From Rhabdophis nuchalis (taxonomy: Eukaryota; Chordata; Lepidosauria; Squamata; Natricidae), in the NCBI GenBank assembly GCA_039707465.1, contig CM077646.1, positions 83,949,215 through 84,013,214 on the forward strand: a DNA stretch of 64,000 nt. Direction: 5' to 3'. A program made the position numbers and the translations under genes. A model generated the notes under the pieces. It did not search any database. It saw only the letters and a program-made list of their open reading frames with translations, and was not told the origin of the DNA. Below, in pieces: positions 1 through 9,398 of the stretch (within the stretch, counting starts at the first letter, position 1; each line of letters opens with the position of its first letter).

Positions 1-22
1 TGTGTATGTATGTGTATATGTA
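1..22. repeat. TG/TATG-rich simple sequence
   Basis: Alternating TG and TATG steps at the left edge of the window. They directly precede a fragment of the modular repeat described at 23-950. The array continues beyond the window, so its length is unknown. Confidence 0.6.
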
Positions 23-950
23 TGGCTAGCTGATGAGAGCTAAATAAATGGGGAACTCATCACATTTGCAGATGACACCAAGAAGATAGGCTTAAGATAC
101 AGAAGCATCTTGACAAACTTGAACATTGGGCACTATGTAATAAAATGAAAATAAATGGTGAAAAGAGTAAGGTTCTACATTTAGGCAAGAAAAACGAAAT
201 GCACAAGTACAGTATAGGTGGTACCTTGCTCAATAGTAGTAACTATGAGAGGGATCTTGGTGTCCTAGTGGACAACCATTTAAATATGAGCCAGCAGTGT
301 GCAGCAGCTGCCAAAAAAGCCAACACAGTTCTAGGCTACATAAACACAGGAATAGAATCAAGATCATGTGAAGTGTTAATAACACTTTATAATGCCTTGG
401 TAAGGCCACACTTGGAATACTGCATTCAGTTTTGGTCGCCGTGATGTAGAAAAGATGTGGAGATTCTAGAAAGAGTGCAGAGAAGAGCAACAAAGATGAT
501 TAGGGGACTGGAGACTAAAACATAAGAACGGTTGCAGGAACTGGGTATGTCTAGTTTAATGAAAAGAAGGACTAGGGGAGACATGATAGCAGTGTTCCAA
601 TATCTCAAGTGCTGCCCAGGGAGTTAAACTCAGGGCAAGAAGCAATGGTTGGAAACTGATCAAGGAGAGATGCAACTTAGAACTGAGGAGAAATTTCCGA
701 CAGTTAGAACAATTAATCAGTGGAACAGCTTGCCTCCAGAAGTTGTGAATGCCCCAACACTGGAAGTCTTTAAGAAGATGTTGGATAGCCATTTGCCTGA
801 AACGGTATGGGGTTTCCTGCCTAGGCAGGAAGTTGGACTAGAAGACCTCCAAGGTCCTTTCGAATTCTGCTATTATATTGTATTGTATTGTAAATAGCTC
901 GAAATAGAACTATACTAGTCTCCCTTCATTTATTTATCAGCAAAAAAAAA
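23..950 (+). repeat. Modular repeat (module C) split by a CR1 insertion
   Basis: The left piece (about 23-43) contains GGCTAGCTGATGAGAGCTAA. The right piece (about 894-945) contains AGCTCGAAATAGAACTATAC and ends near TTTATTTATCAGC. Together they rebuild the continuous module seen at 27,934-28,020 and, on the minus strand, at 42,411-42,495. The CR1 fragment at about 44-893 therefore sits inside an older repeat copy. A short TAAATA motif occurs at both junctions and may be a target-site duplication, but low complexity makes this uncertain. Confidence 0.65.
44..893 (+). mobile_element. CR1 LINE, 3' half, degenerate
   Basis: The plus strand encodes the C-terminal half of a CR1 reverse transcriptase. 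It starts just before the FADD-type catalytic region (ITFADDT near 55-80) and continues through RDLGVLVDNHLNMSQQC, VRPHLEYC and NQWNSLPPEVV. Frame 145-444 is open, then an in-frame TGA follows FWSP. More stops and a small deletion occur before the last open segment (649-897). The copy is 5' truncated and cannot make protein. Its 3' end falls in TATTGTATTG, as in the minus-strand copy at 25,341-26,440. The two copies share long near-identical peptide stretches, so they belong to the same subfamily. Confidence 0.88.
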
Positions 951-984
951 TCTATCCATCCATCCATCCCTCAATCCATCTATC

Positions 985-1042
985 TGGGTCCGTTTGGAGA
1001 AGGGCAGGGTATAAATTCAATAAAATCAAAAATCAAAAATCT
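985..1042 (+). mobile_element. L2-clade LINE 3' tail fragment
   Basis: The segment CTGGGTCCGTTTGGAGAAGG followed by a TATAAATTCAATAAAATC-like tail matches the 3' end of the L2-clade element at 4,830-7,390. Only the last ~55 bases remain. A short CATC/CATT simple repeat (954-984) precedes it. Confidence 0.7.
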
Positions 1043-2300
1043 ATTCATGTTCCCATTTCTCCATTTATCTTTTATTTTATCTTAGCAGCATCCAAGAGGA
1101 GTGGGAAGAGGTATGTTAAGTATTTTTGATCCATGCCCTAGAAACTGACAGCAAAATGAAAATGGTTAAGTGGGCTCTTTAATGTTCTAGACAAAAGTGG
1201 AAAAGGACAATGATACTTCTAGGCTACATGAAAAAGAAAATATTCAGCAGTATCCAAGATGCTGGTGATGATGTTAAGGGACACAAAATAATAGAAGTCT
1301 AAGAAAATAGCTGCAAACTGACAGTATTCAGGTTGATTTGACAAGAAAATGGTGGGAAGAAAAATGAACTTCAGCAATGGGATTCTAGGATGCTAATTGT
1401 CATCCCTGCTCCTCTATACTCTACCAAGCTCATCTTACTTACTCTCTGCAAATAATTCAGCTCTTCTTGGAGTTGTACACAGAATCATACAATCTTACAT
1501 AAACAATATAGTTGGTAGGGTTGCCAATATATCTACAGATAGTAGCTTGACACTTGCCCTAAAAACCCACCTTTAATTTGTTGTTTTAAAAAATAATAAT
1601 CATTCATTTTAAAAGAAAGAGTGAGAATCTACCTCAAGAAGGGATGAGAAGAAACCAACCTTGAGCATCATATATATTTCTGGCCATGCCTTGCAATTCT
1701 ACCAAAGTCTGAAAGACATTCTTCAAAAATAAAAAAAAGCTCCATAGTACCACTTTGTTTGGAATCTTGCCCAGAAAATAAGACAACAACAGTGATATGG
1801 TAAAGAACATCTTGGAAGCTAGAGAAATATCATGCTGCCTTCTGCTAAATGGTTAATTTGTAGTTGGACTAGTTGACCATAGAGGCCATTTTGTTGGAAT
1901 ACACATGCTATATATTAATAACCCTAAATGTATTCACAAGCCTAAAATTATTAAAGATTGAGGTAGGTTCACACTTCATCCTAAACAAAAACTAAATAAG
2001 CCAAACTATGCCTTCATACAGTGTGTGAACCTATTATTTGCTTCCCTGACTTCTTTGGCTAGTAGGAACAATTTTGATGGGAGACAAAAAAGAATACTGC
2101 TAAAAGAAATCAAACCCTTATATTAGAAGTGTCTTACATGTTTTGATCCACCAGCTGTATTTGAAATTTAAATAATATTTTCCTATTAACTCAGAGCCAG
2201 TTACTTCTAAGTAAACATGTACAGGATTCAACTGCAGTTTTCTCAGACTATTTGAGAAGAGATCCACTTAAAAACAAAGTCAAAATCATTTTTATTTTAC
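1043..2300. other. PRKCD intron 2 portion, no feature seen
   Basis: AT-rich sequence downstream (in gene direction) of the PRKCD exon at 2301-2436. I saw no further PRKCD exon and no recognisable mobile element. The next coding exon must lie beyond position 1. Confidence 0.5.
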
Positions 2301-2436
2301 CTGTAGTCAAAGCCTCTTTCATTTTTATTGCGCAGAAAGGCAGTAATTGCTCTTCCTGATTCTGGACTGGTCCTAGCTCAAAAGAGTTGAATGATATTCG
2401 TAAGAAGGGTGCCATAATTCACAGCTCAGCAGTCAC
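2301..2436 (-). CDS. PRKCD: PRKCD first coding exon (protein kinase C delta N-terminus)
   Basis: Read on the minus strand, a pyrimidine tract and TTCTATAG acceptor end at 2437, followed by 21 bases of 5' UTR and an ATG at 2415-2413. A TGA lies in frame two codons upstream, which fixes the start. The exon encodes 38 residues plus one base, then meets the donor ACAG|GTAAAA at 2301/2300. The peptide begins [15 protein letters not shown] and ends [13 protein letters not shown]. This matches the start of the PKC-delta C2-like domain (family pattern: [24 protein letters not shown]). Length (38 codons) and phase-1 exon end agree with what I recall of the mammalian gene. PKC delta is a calcium-independent, diacylglycerol-activated serine/threonine kinase; this exon encodes only the start of its N-terminal regulatory C2-like domain. 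PKC theta starts differently (MSPFLRI), so delta is favoured. A plausible branch point (TTGACTTAAC) precedes the acceptor. Confidence 0.93.
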
Positions 2437-3590
2437 CTATAGAAGAAAGACCAGACAATGGTGTTAAGTCAACAATTATATGGAATAAAAATAAGAATTA
2501 AGAAAGCATAAATAAATTCTATTTCAAATCTGCTCACAAATTTCCACTTTTATTATTGGATCTGTTTTTATTTTCTCTCATAAACATTCACATTCTAAAA
2601 TCGCCAAACTTCATCTGAAAGGGGTACGATGGGGTACAAGAAGTAATCCATTTTACAACCTATAACTACAGAAAATAACTGCCTTTCAAAAAACTGAGTA
2701 GATAAATCTGAGTAAATTAATTTGCAATTACTACAGATTTAAGTATTAAAAATGCTGTCAGATTCACCACACTTTTAGCGAAGGAAAATTTCTAAATTCT
2801 GAGTGCATACTGTATGTCAGAACAAATAGTGGAAGTCACAGGAGTTCCTAAAAATAGTACATGTAATATAACTTTGATCCTTGACTTATTAAAAAAGGAA
2901 TAATATGAATGTTTATTATTAGTGACCAACTTAACTCTATTTTTTTAAATTAGGTATATCAGTGGTACTCTGCAGTTTTTCCTCATCTCTCTTGTCTAAA
3001 ACAAATAAGAAACAAGTCGGTCCAATGTTTTCCCCCCACCTGTTTATTTTTTTAAGTCAGGCAGCTTTGAAATCCAGTAAACAAACAAACAGGCATGTAT
3101 GAAGAGTCAAACTGACAGAGACTTGTGTAATCAAAGCCCTGCCTAAAAGTTTTGATTGCATGTTCACACCCACTATCCTTGACACATCCTGAAATGTTTC
3201 TGTGCATGGAATTGTGTAACTTCTCTTGCAGAAGCACTTGTAGGACATGTACTGTATATTAGCAAGTCAAATATTTCAGCTGATATATAACAAATAGCAA
3301 GCAGAGATCTGAATTTAGTTTGTTCCTGTTTCTAAGCAATTTCACACCATATCTTTTTTTAAAAACAGGGTACTAAGCCCCTCTCTTTCCTGTGCAGCAT
3401 ATACAGTAGCTTCATTTGCTTGCATTTGTTCCCTCCCTTGCTTTCTCAGTGATATGCATCTGTGTAAAATAAAATGTAAACTGAAATTATGAGAATCAGA
3501 GCTAGTATCTCTGCTGCTTTAAAATTATGTAGCACGTGCATATATAGTTTCATCAGTTACATTAAAATACAAATTCAGAATTATAATTCC
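2437..3590. other. Intronic, no feature seen
   Basis: AT-rich intronic sequence directly upstream of the PRKCD coding exon. No repeat family was recognised and no open frame shows protein similarity. Confidence 0.5.
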
Positions 3591-3629
3591 TATTCTATTA
3601 ACATTGTCCCGTGATTCTTCAATTTCTTC

Positions 3630-4180
3630 TGTTAACATATTCCCACTCCTGGAATACTTCAATCCGCACCTGGAATACTGCAACCAATTTTGGTCATACT
3701 ACAAAATAGATGTTGAAACTTTGGAAAAAGTTCAGAGAAGAGCAACTAAGATGATCAAAGGCCTGGATATTAAAACATATGAAGACCAGCTGCAGGATTT
3801 GGGTTTGGCTAGTCTAAAGAAAAGAAGAATTAGGAGTTACATGCTAGTATTCCATGATTTGAGGGGCTGCCCCAAAGAATAGGGGGTTAAGTTATTCTCC
3901 AAAGCACTGGAGGGCAGGTCAAGAAACAATGTTTGGAAACTTATCAAAAGGGAGAAGCAACCTGGAATTAAGGAGAAACATCCAAATACTGAGGACAATT
4001 AACCAGTGGAACAGCTTGCCTCCAGAAATCGTGGCTGATCCATCACTGGATGTCTTTAATAGACATTCCCTTAGCTGAAATAGTATAGGTTCTCCTGCTT
4101 GAGCACGGGGCTGGACTAGAAGATCTCCAAGGTCCCTTCCAGCTTATTCTATTCTATTCTATTCTATTCTATTAATTACA
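3630..4180 (+). mobile_element. CR1-family LINE 3' fragment with ATTCT tail
   Basis: Encodes the C-terminal CR1 reverse-transcriptase segment: HLEYCNQFWSYYK, LEKVQRRATKMI, then after frame breaks NQWNSLPPE. It ends in the typical CR1 3' terminus (TAGAAGATCTCCAAGGTCCC), directly followed by five ATTCT units (4145-4172). It is 5' truncated near 3630 and carries stops. Its sequence differs clearly from the CR1 copies at 44-893 and 25,341-26,440, so it is another subfamily. The ATTCT tail resembles the microsatellite tail I recall for snake CR1-like elements. Confidence 0.82.
4145..4174. repeat. (ATTCT)n microsatellite at CR1 3' end
   Basis: Five uninterrupted ATTCT/TATTC units abut the CR1 3' terminus. 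The array probably grew from the element's short terminal repeat. Confidence 0.9.
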
Positions 4181-4829
4181 AATTTTCTTTTTCAATCATG
4201 CAATTAATTGTTCCATATGCCATATTCAAGGAGATCAGAAGAAAACATTCATTTAGCTTAGATTTTTTTATTCATACTTGCTAGTCAGTAGGTGTCACTC
4301 TCAGACATATTTTCAAGAAAATGCAGTATTATGCCAAATATATATGTTTTAAATACCCATAATATTGCTACTTCTGTCCAGATCCCAACCTAGCTCTATT
4401 TATTATGTGACTCCTTGACATGTGTACTCTTTTCTTTAAATTATCTCTTAAATTATTTCCAACCATCTGCTATAATGTTCTTATACTATATGCTACTTAG
4501 GTAATGAAATAAAATATTTTTATTTCAATATTAAGAAAGGCATGTAATATCCAATTATGTTTCGATAAAAGAATTTAACAAGGAAACATTGACAGCCAAC
4601 ACTTTTTAAGGAATGCCTAATTTCAAAATAGCTTCCGTTTGCTCAATGATACACAGGTACATAAATTAATCAAGCAAGCGATATCAATCATAAGTGCTTT
4701 CATCAAGCCAATAATAGATTCTAATGGTAGCACAACATTGAAAGATACATTGTGACATTAAAATAATTAGTTATTTTCTATATAAGCATTCGTTAATATC
4801 ATTGCTGCAAATGATATAAATGACATCCT
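4181..4829. other. Intronic, no feature seen
   Basis: AT-rich spacer between the CR1 fragment and the L2-clade element. Nothing recognised. Confidence 0.5.
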
Positions 4830-7390
4830 CTGGGGTATGCTCGGGAGTTCATGGCTTCCATGACAGCCATGGACCTGACCCAAGTAGTTGTAGGCCCTAC
4901 CCACGAGGGCGGACACACCCTGGATCTAATCTTCGTCTCGGGACAGTAGAGTAGTGATCTGGGAAGAGGGGATCTAGCCATCACACCCCTGTCATGGACA
5001 GATCACGCTCTCCTTCAGCTCGACTTTCCGATCGCCGCACCTCACTGCGGGGAGGCAGAACCGGACATTCCTATATGGTTCCGCCCCAGGCTCCTGATGG
5101 ACCCGATAAGGTTCCAAAGGGAGCTTGGGCCAATTCCTGTGGACTTGCCCCGCGACTCGACTGAGGACCTAGTGGCCGCATGGTTAAGTGCGGCCACGGG
5201 GGCCTTGGACCGAGTCGCGCCCTCGCGCCCTCTCTTGCGGCGACGAACCACCTGGGCTCCTTGGTTCACCGAGGGGCTTAGGGAGATGAAGCGCCACAAG
5301 AGACGCCTAGAGAGCAGATGGAGATCATCTTGCTCCGAAGCCGACCGAACACTAGTGAGAGACCATATTAGGACTTACTTAGTGGCGTTAAGAGTGGCCA
5401 AACGTGAGTATTGTGCCACTCTTATTGCATCCGCAGATAACCGCCCTGCCGCCCTGTTTGGGGTGACCCGCTCCCTCCTTCAACAGAGGCCGCGGGAAGC
5501 CCCTTTACAGGGTCGAGCAGAGGAATTTGGGATTTATCTGCAGGAGAAAATCACTCGGATTCGGAACGAGTTACCCTCCATCGACAGTGGTCCAGTCGAG
5601 CGGGCCGAGGCTGATCTTGTGACACCATCCTGGGAGGAGTTTGATTTTGTTACCACCGAGGATATGGACAAGTTGTCAAAGAGGCTTAGGGCTACCACAT
5701 GTTTATTGGACCCGTGTCTCTCCTGGCTTGTACTGGCATCCTGGGAGACGACACGAGGCTGGCTCCAGGGCATTGTCAACGCATCTTTGAGTGAGGGGTC
5801 CTTGCCTGCCGTCTTGAAAGAGGCGGTAGTGAGGCTCCTCCTCAAGAAGCCGTTCCTCGATCCAGCATTATTAGAGAACTATCGTCCTGTCTCCAACCTC
5901 CACTTTCTAGTGAAGGTTGTTGAGAGTGTGGTGGCCCAACAGTTTCCGCGACACTTGGAGGAAGTTGATTATCTAGACCCGCGCCAGTCCGGCTTCCGAC
6001 CCGGGCACAGCACCGAGACGGCATTGGTCGCGTTGGTTGATGATCTCTGGAGGGCGCGGGATAGAGGACATTCCTCTATCCTAGTCCTATTAGACCTCTC
6101 AGCGGCTTTTGATACCATCGACCATGGTATCCTATTGCGCCGACTGGGGGGGTTGGGGTTGGGTGGCACCGTTTTGCGGTGGTTCTCATCCTACCTCTCT
6201 GGTCGGTCGCAATATGTGTTGACAGGGGGGCAGAGGTCGGCCTCGAGGCCCCTCATATGTGGGGTTCCTCAGGGGTCGGTCCTCTCGCCCCTACTATTCA
6301 ACACATATATGAAGCCGCTGGGTGAGATCATCCGTGGTTTTGGGGTGGGATATCATCTGTACGCTGATGATACTCAGTTGTACATATCCACCCCAGACCA
6401 CCCCAACGATGCCGTCGAGGTTATGTCCCGGTGTTTGGAGGCCGTACGGATCTGGATGGGTGGTAACAAACTCAAGCTCAACCCGTCCAAGACTGAGTGG
6501 CTGTGGCTTCCGGCGCCCCGGTTCAGCCAGATTATTCCAACACTGGCCATTGGGGGCGAAACACCGGCCCCCGTGGAGAGGGCGCGCAATTTGGGTGTCC
6601 TCCTGGATTCCCGGCTGTCTATGGAAGATCACGTGGCAGCCGTGGCCAGGGGGGCGTTCCATCAGGTAAGCTTGATGCGCCAATTGCGCCCCTTACTGGA
6701 TCGGGGTGCACTACGCACAGTCACTCAAGCACTCGTCACCTCTCGACTCGACTACTGTAATGCTCTCTACATGGGGCTTCCCTTGAGGTGCACCCGAAAG
6801 CTGCAGCTAGTCCAGAACGCAGCCGCGCGGGTGATTATGGGAGCGCCTAGACACTCCCACATAACACCTATCCTGCGCGAGCTGCACTGGCTCCCTGTGG
6901 TCTTTCGGGTGCGCTTCAAGGTCTTGACGACCATCTTTAAAGCGCTCCATGGCTCGGGGCCTAGTTATATGCGAGACCGCCTCCTGCCCCATACATCCCT
7001 CAGACCGATACGCTCCCACAGAGAGGGCCTCCTCAGGGTGCCGTCGGCTGGACAATGCCGACTGGCGACACCCAGGGGAAGAGCCTTCTCTGTGGCTGGG
7101 CCAGCCCTCTGGAACGACCTACCCCCTGAACTCCGCACCATCTCTGACCTCCGCCTCTTCCGCAAGTGTCTGAAGACACATTTATTCCATCTAGCCGGCC
7201 TAGCGTAACCCCCTGTATTGACCATTAGACAGTTTTAAATTTGGGATTTTAATTCGGTTTTTAGCACAGGTTTTACTAGAATAAGTTTTTTAAATTTTAT
7301 ATGTTTTGTATGTATTTTAACATTCCTGTGCGCCACCCTGGGTCCGTTTGGAGAAGGGCGGGATATAAATTTAATAAAATAAAAATAAAA
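4830..7390 (+). mobile_element. L2-clade LINE, 5' truncated, RT frame almost intact
   Basis: The element starts inside the endonuclease (REFMASMTAMDLTQVVVGPT, then GGHTLDLIFVSG). One TAG at 4947-4949 interrupts the frame. The same frame then continues through SWTDH (endonuclease motif) and stays open to the TAA at 7206-7208. Any coding start at 5097 is therefore just an internal methionine. The untranslated tail (about 7209-7375) ends in GGGCGGGATATAAATTTAAT and an A/T-rich tail. GC content is much higher than in the flanks, as expected for a fairly young insertion. Confidence 0.92.
5097..7208 (+). CDS. Reverse transcriptase of L2-clade LINE (703 codons)
   Basis: The 703-residue open frame is the LINE replication polyprotein minus most of its endonuclease. 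It would copy element RNA into DNA at a nicked target. Visible in order: linker with LLKKPFLDPALLENYRPVSN (about residues 249-268); RT motif with LLDLSAAFDTIDHGILLRRL (about 333-352) carrying the first catalytic Asp; GVPQGSVLSPLLFNTYM (about 391-407); the YADD active site in HLYADDTQLYIS; and LKLNPSKTE. The C-terminal part includes LDYCNALYMGLP, LRPIRSHREGLLRVPS and LWNDLPPELR. All key RT motifs are intact. The frame is continuous with an upstream endonuclease remnant apart from a single TAG, so this is a decayed, 5'-truncated copy rather than a host gene. Confidence 0.9.
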   Translation: MDPIRFQRELGPIPVDLPRDSTEDLVAAWLSAATGALDRVAPSRPLLRRRTTWAPWFTEGLREMKRHKRRLESRWRSSCSEADRTLVRDHIRTYLVALRVAKREYCATLIASADNRPAALFGVTRSLLQQRPREAPLQGRAEEFGIYLQEKITRIRNELPSIDSGPVERAEADLVTPSWEEFDFVTTEDMDKLSKRLRATTCLLDPCLSWLVLASWETTRGWLQGIVNASLSEGSLPAVLKEAVVRLLLKKPFLDPALLENYRPVSNLHFLVKVVESVVAQQFPRHLEEVDYLDPRQSGFRPGHSTETALVALVDDLWRARDRGHSSILVLLDLSAAFDTIDHGILLRRLGGLGLGGTVLRWFSSYLSGRSQYVLTGGQRSASRPLICGVPQGSVLSPLLFNTYMKPLGEIIRGFGVGYHLYADDTQLYISTPDHPNDAVEVMSRCLEAVRIWMGGNKLKLNPSKTEWLWLPAPRFSQIIPTLAIGGETPAPVERARNLGVLLDSRLSMEDHVAAVARGAFHQVSLMRQLRPLLDRGALRTVTQALVTSRLDYCNALYMGLPLRCTRKLQLVQNAAARVIMGAPRHSHITPILRELHWLPVVFRVRFKVLTTIFKALHGSGPSYMRDRLLPHTSLRPIRSHREGLLRVPSAGQCRLATPRGRAFSVAGPALWNDLPPELRTISDLRLFRKCLKTHLFHLAGLA

Positions 7391-8180
7391 AAATACATCA
7401 TCCCCCCTTATAATTATTTCACTTCAATCATTAAAAATTATAAAATTAAGTACTATAAATTCGAAAGCAGGTTTACAGTTTTTATGGGGACTGTTTGCTT
7501 TTTAAGGAAAATATGCAAAAAAATTCTCAACTTTTATGTTTTGATTGAAAATTTATTTAACAAGGGAAAGCTATCGGGATTATGTTGGAGACTTTAACAA
7601 AAATATTCATCTGCATGCAGCTGCTGTGTAAAAGATGAATTTCTTCTAAAGATGAACTTGAGATTTATGCCAGAATATTCATTTATTCAATTTCCTGGGC
7701 AACCACCAAGAATACCACACAGTACATAGATAAATCCATTCTAGAAAGAAAAAAAGGATACAAAACTATCTACACTGCATGCCTTCATTCTATCCCTTAA
7801 AAAAACCAAGTAGATGCTTAGGATAAATCCAGAAGGGATATTGTGCAAAGGATTCATACAGAAATAATATACTGTAGCAGCAGCATCTCCACAATTCTAG
7901 AAATGAAAAAAGACTATAAAGAGCAATCAAAATAATCACAGGATAAAGAAATATTGCTCTTTTAATCTGAGGAAAAGAGATGTTTATAGGAAGGCATACT
8001 GCATAAAGGTGCTTAAAATTACAGAATCTGAATGTAGAAAAATTCCAAAAAGAGAAAGTGAAATAGTTTTTCATGCAATTTATGTCACAGCCCACAAAAT
8101 ATAATGATAGCCACAATCCAAGATATTAAAAAGAAATATTGTTTTGTTATGTACAAGCCCCAACACTGAAAACTCTACAA
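7391..8180. other. Intronic, no feature seen
   Basis: AT-rich sequence between the L2-clade element and the first TA-flanked short element. No family recognised. Confidence 0.5.
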
Positions 8181-8182
8181 TA

Positions 8183-8564
8183 CAGATAGTCCTCGACTTA
8201 CAATGATTCGTTTGAAGTTACAACGCTGAAAAAAGTGACTTAGGGCTGCTTTTCACACTTGGAACCATTGAAGCATTCCCATGGTTATGTGATCAAAATT
8301 CAGGTGCTTGGCACTTGATTCATATTTATGATGGTTGCAGTGTCCTGGAGTCATGTGATCACCTTTTGTGACTTTCTGACAAGCAAAGTCAATGGGGAAG
8401 ACAGATTCTCTTAGCAACAATATTACTAATTTAACAACTGCAGTGATTCATTTAACAACTGTGGCAAGAAAAGTTGTAAAATGGGGTAAAATTCACTTAA
8501 CAAATGTCTTGCTTGGCAACATAGATTTTGGGCTCAATTGTGGTCGTAAGTTGAGAACAACCTG
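8183..8564 (+). mobile_element. TA-flanked short element, family A (~380 bp)
   Basis: Begins CAGATAGTCCTCGACTTACA and ends with the inverted counterpart (GTAAGTTGAGAACAACCTG), flanked by TA on both sides. The interior has the markers shared by all family A copies here (ATGTGATCAAAATTCAG-like, TCAATTGTGG). TA flanks and short inverted ends suggest a Tc1/mariner-type non-autonomous element. It contains no coding sequence. Confidence 0.75.
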
Positions 8565-8831
8565 TACTCAATTAAATGACATTAGGGTTTAGTCACTCAG
8601 ATGGATATTCTGAACGGAGTGATTCCTCCTGCATTATAAAATTACTTCAGCTAGGGCACAAAAACAAGCCACTGTGTTCTACCAACATGACAGGAACGAT
8701 GACATGTTGTTCTGTTTACTTGGCAAATAACATTTATCAGTGTTTTAAGAAGTGACATATTAAAATTTCTAAGAAAATTTTTTTTATACAAAAAAATATT
8801 CAGATTCTTGTATGTCTCATGGAGCAGAAGG

Positions 8832-9398
8832 CTAGAATTTTTGTTTAAGATTCAATAACAAATTGAAATGAACATGATCTAATTGTTCTTGCTTGCTTTC
8901 TGCTATGTGGGCTTTTCCACCAATGCAAAACTCCATGGCTAGTTTGCTTACCCAAGCTGGCGTTTCCAACCTGCTATTATCCAGCAAATCTGGAACCAAA
9001 AGCAAAGAACAAATAATGTCATCAAATTCTGGTTTATTAGGAAACCAATGAACCCGGAATATGGGTATGCCACTAAACAAACCAGTGCTGCAAGTTTCTT
9101 GTTTAATGTAGCCTTTCCTGCTGAGAGAAGGCAAGCATAAGGAATCAAGCAATAGTTTTGTGTTGCCTGTTATTAGTAAGACAGGATTTCTAGCAATTAG
9201 ATTATTACAGAATAAGAAACCTGTAAAAAAGCTTATGGGGATACATATTTCATTTGATTCTTTAACAAACCCCAGGAGACAAACATTTTTACATTTATGA
9301 AATGTGTTGGCAGAGTGAATAATCAAATGCAGATTAATCCACACAAGGAAATCAGGACACACCCAGCGCTGAACTGACAAGAACTTCATTGCCCACAA
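8832..9398 (-). other. Unassigned 188-codon open frame
   Basis: An open frame of 188 codons on the minus strand in AT-rich DNA, unusually long for this surrounding. The product would be hydrophobic in its middle (GFVKESNEICIPISFFTGFL) with no motif I recognise. The plus strand of the same region is also partly open. No splice sites fit it obviously. It may be chance or a decayed retroelement. I assign no function. Confidence 0.2.
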
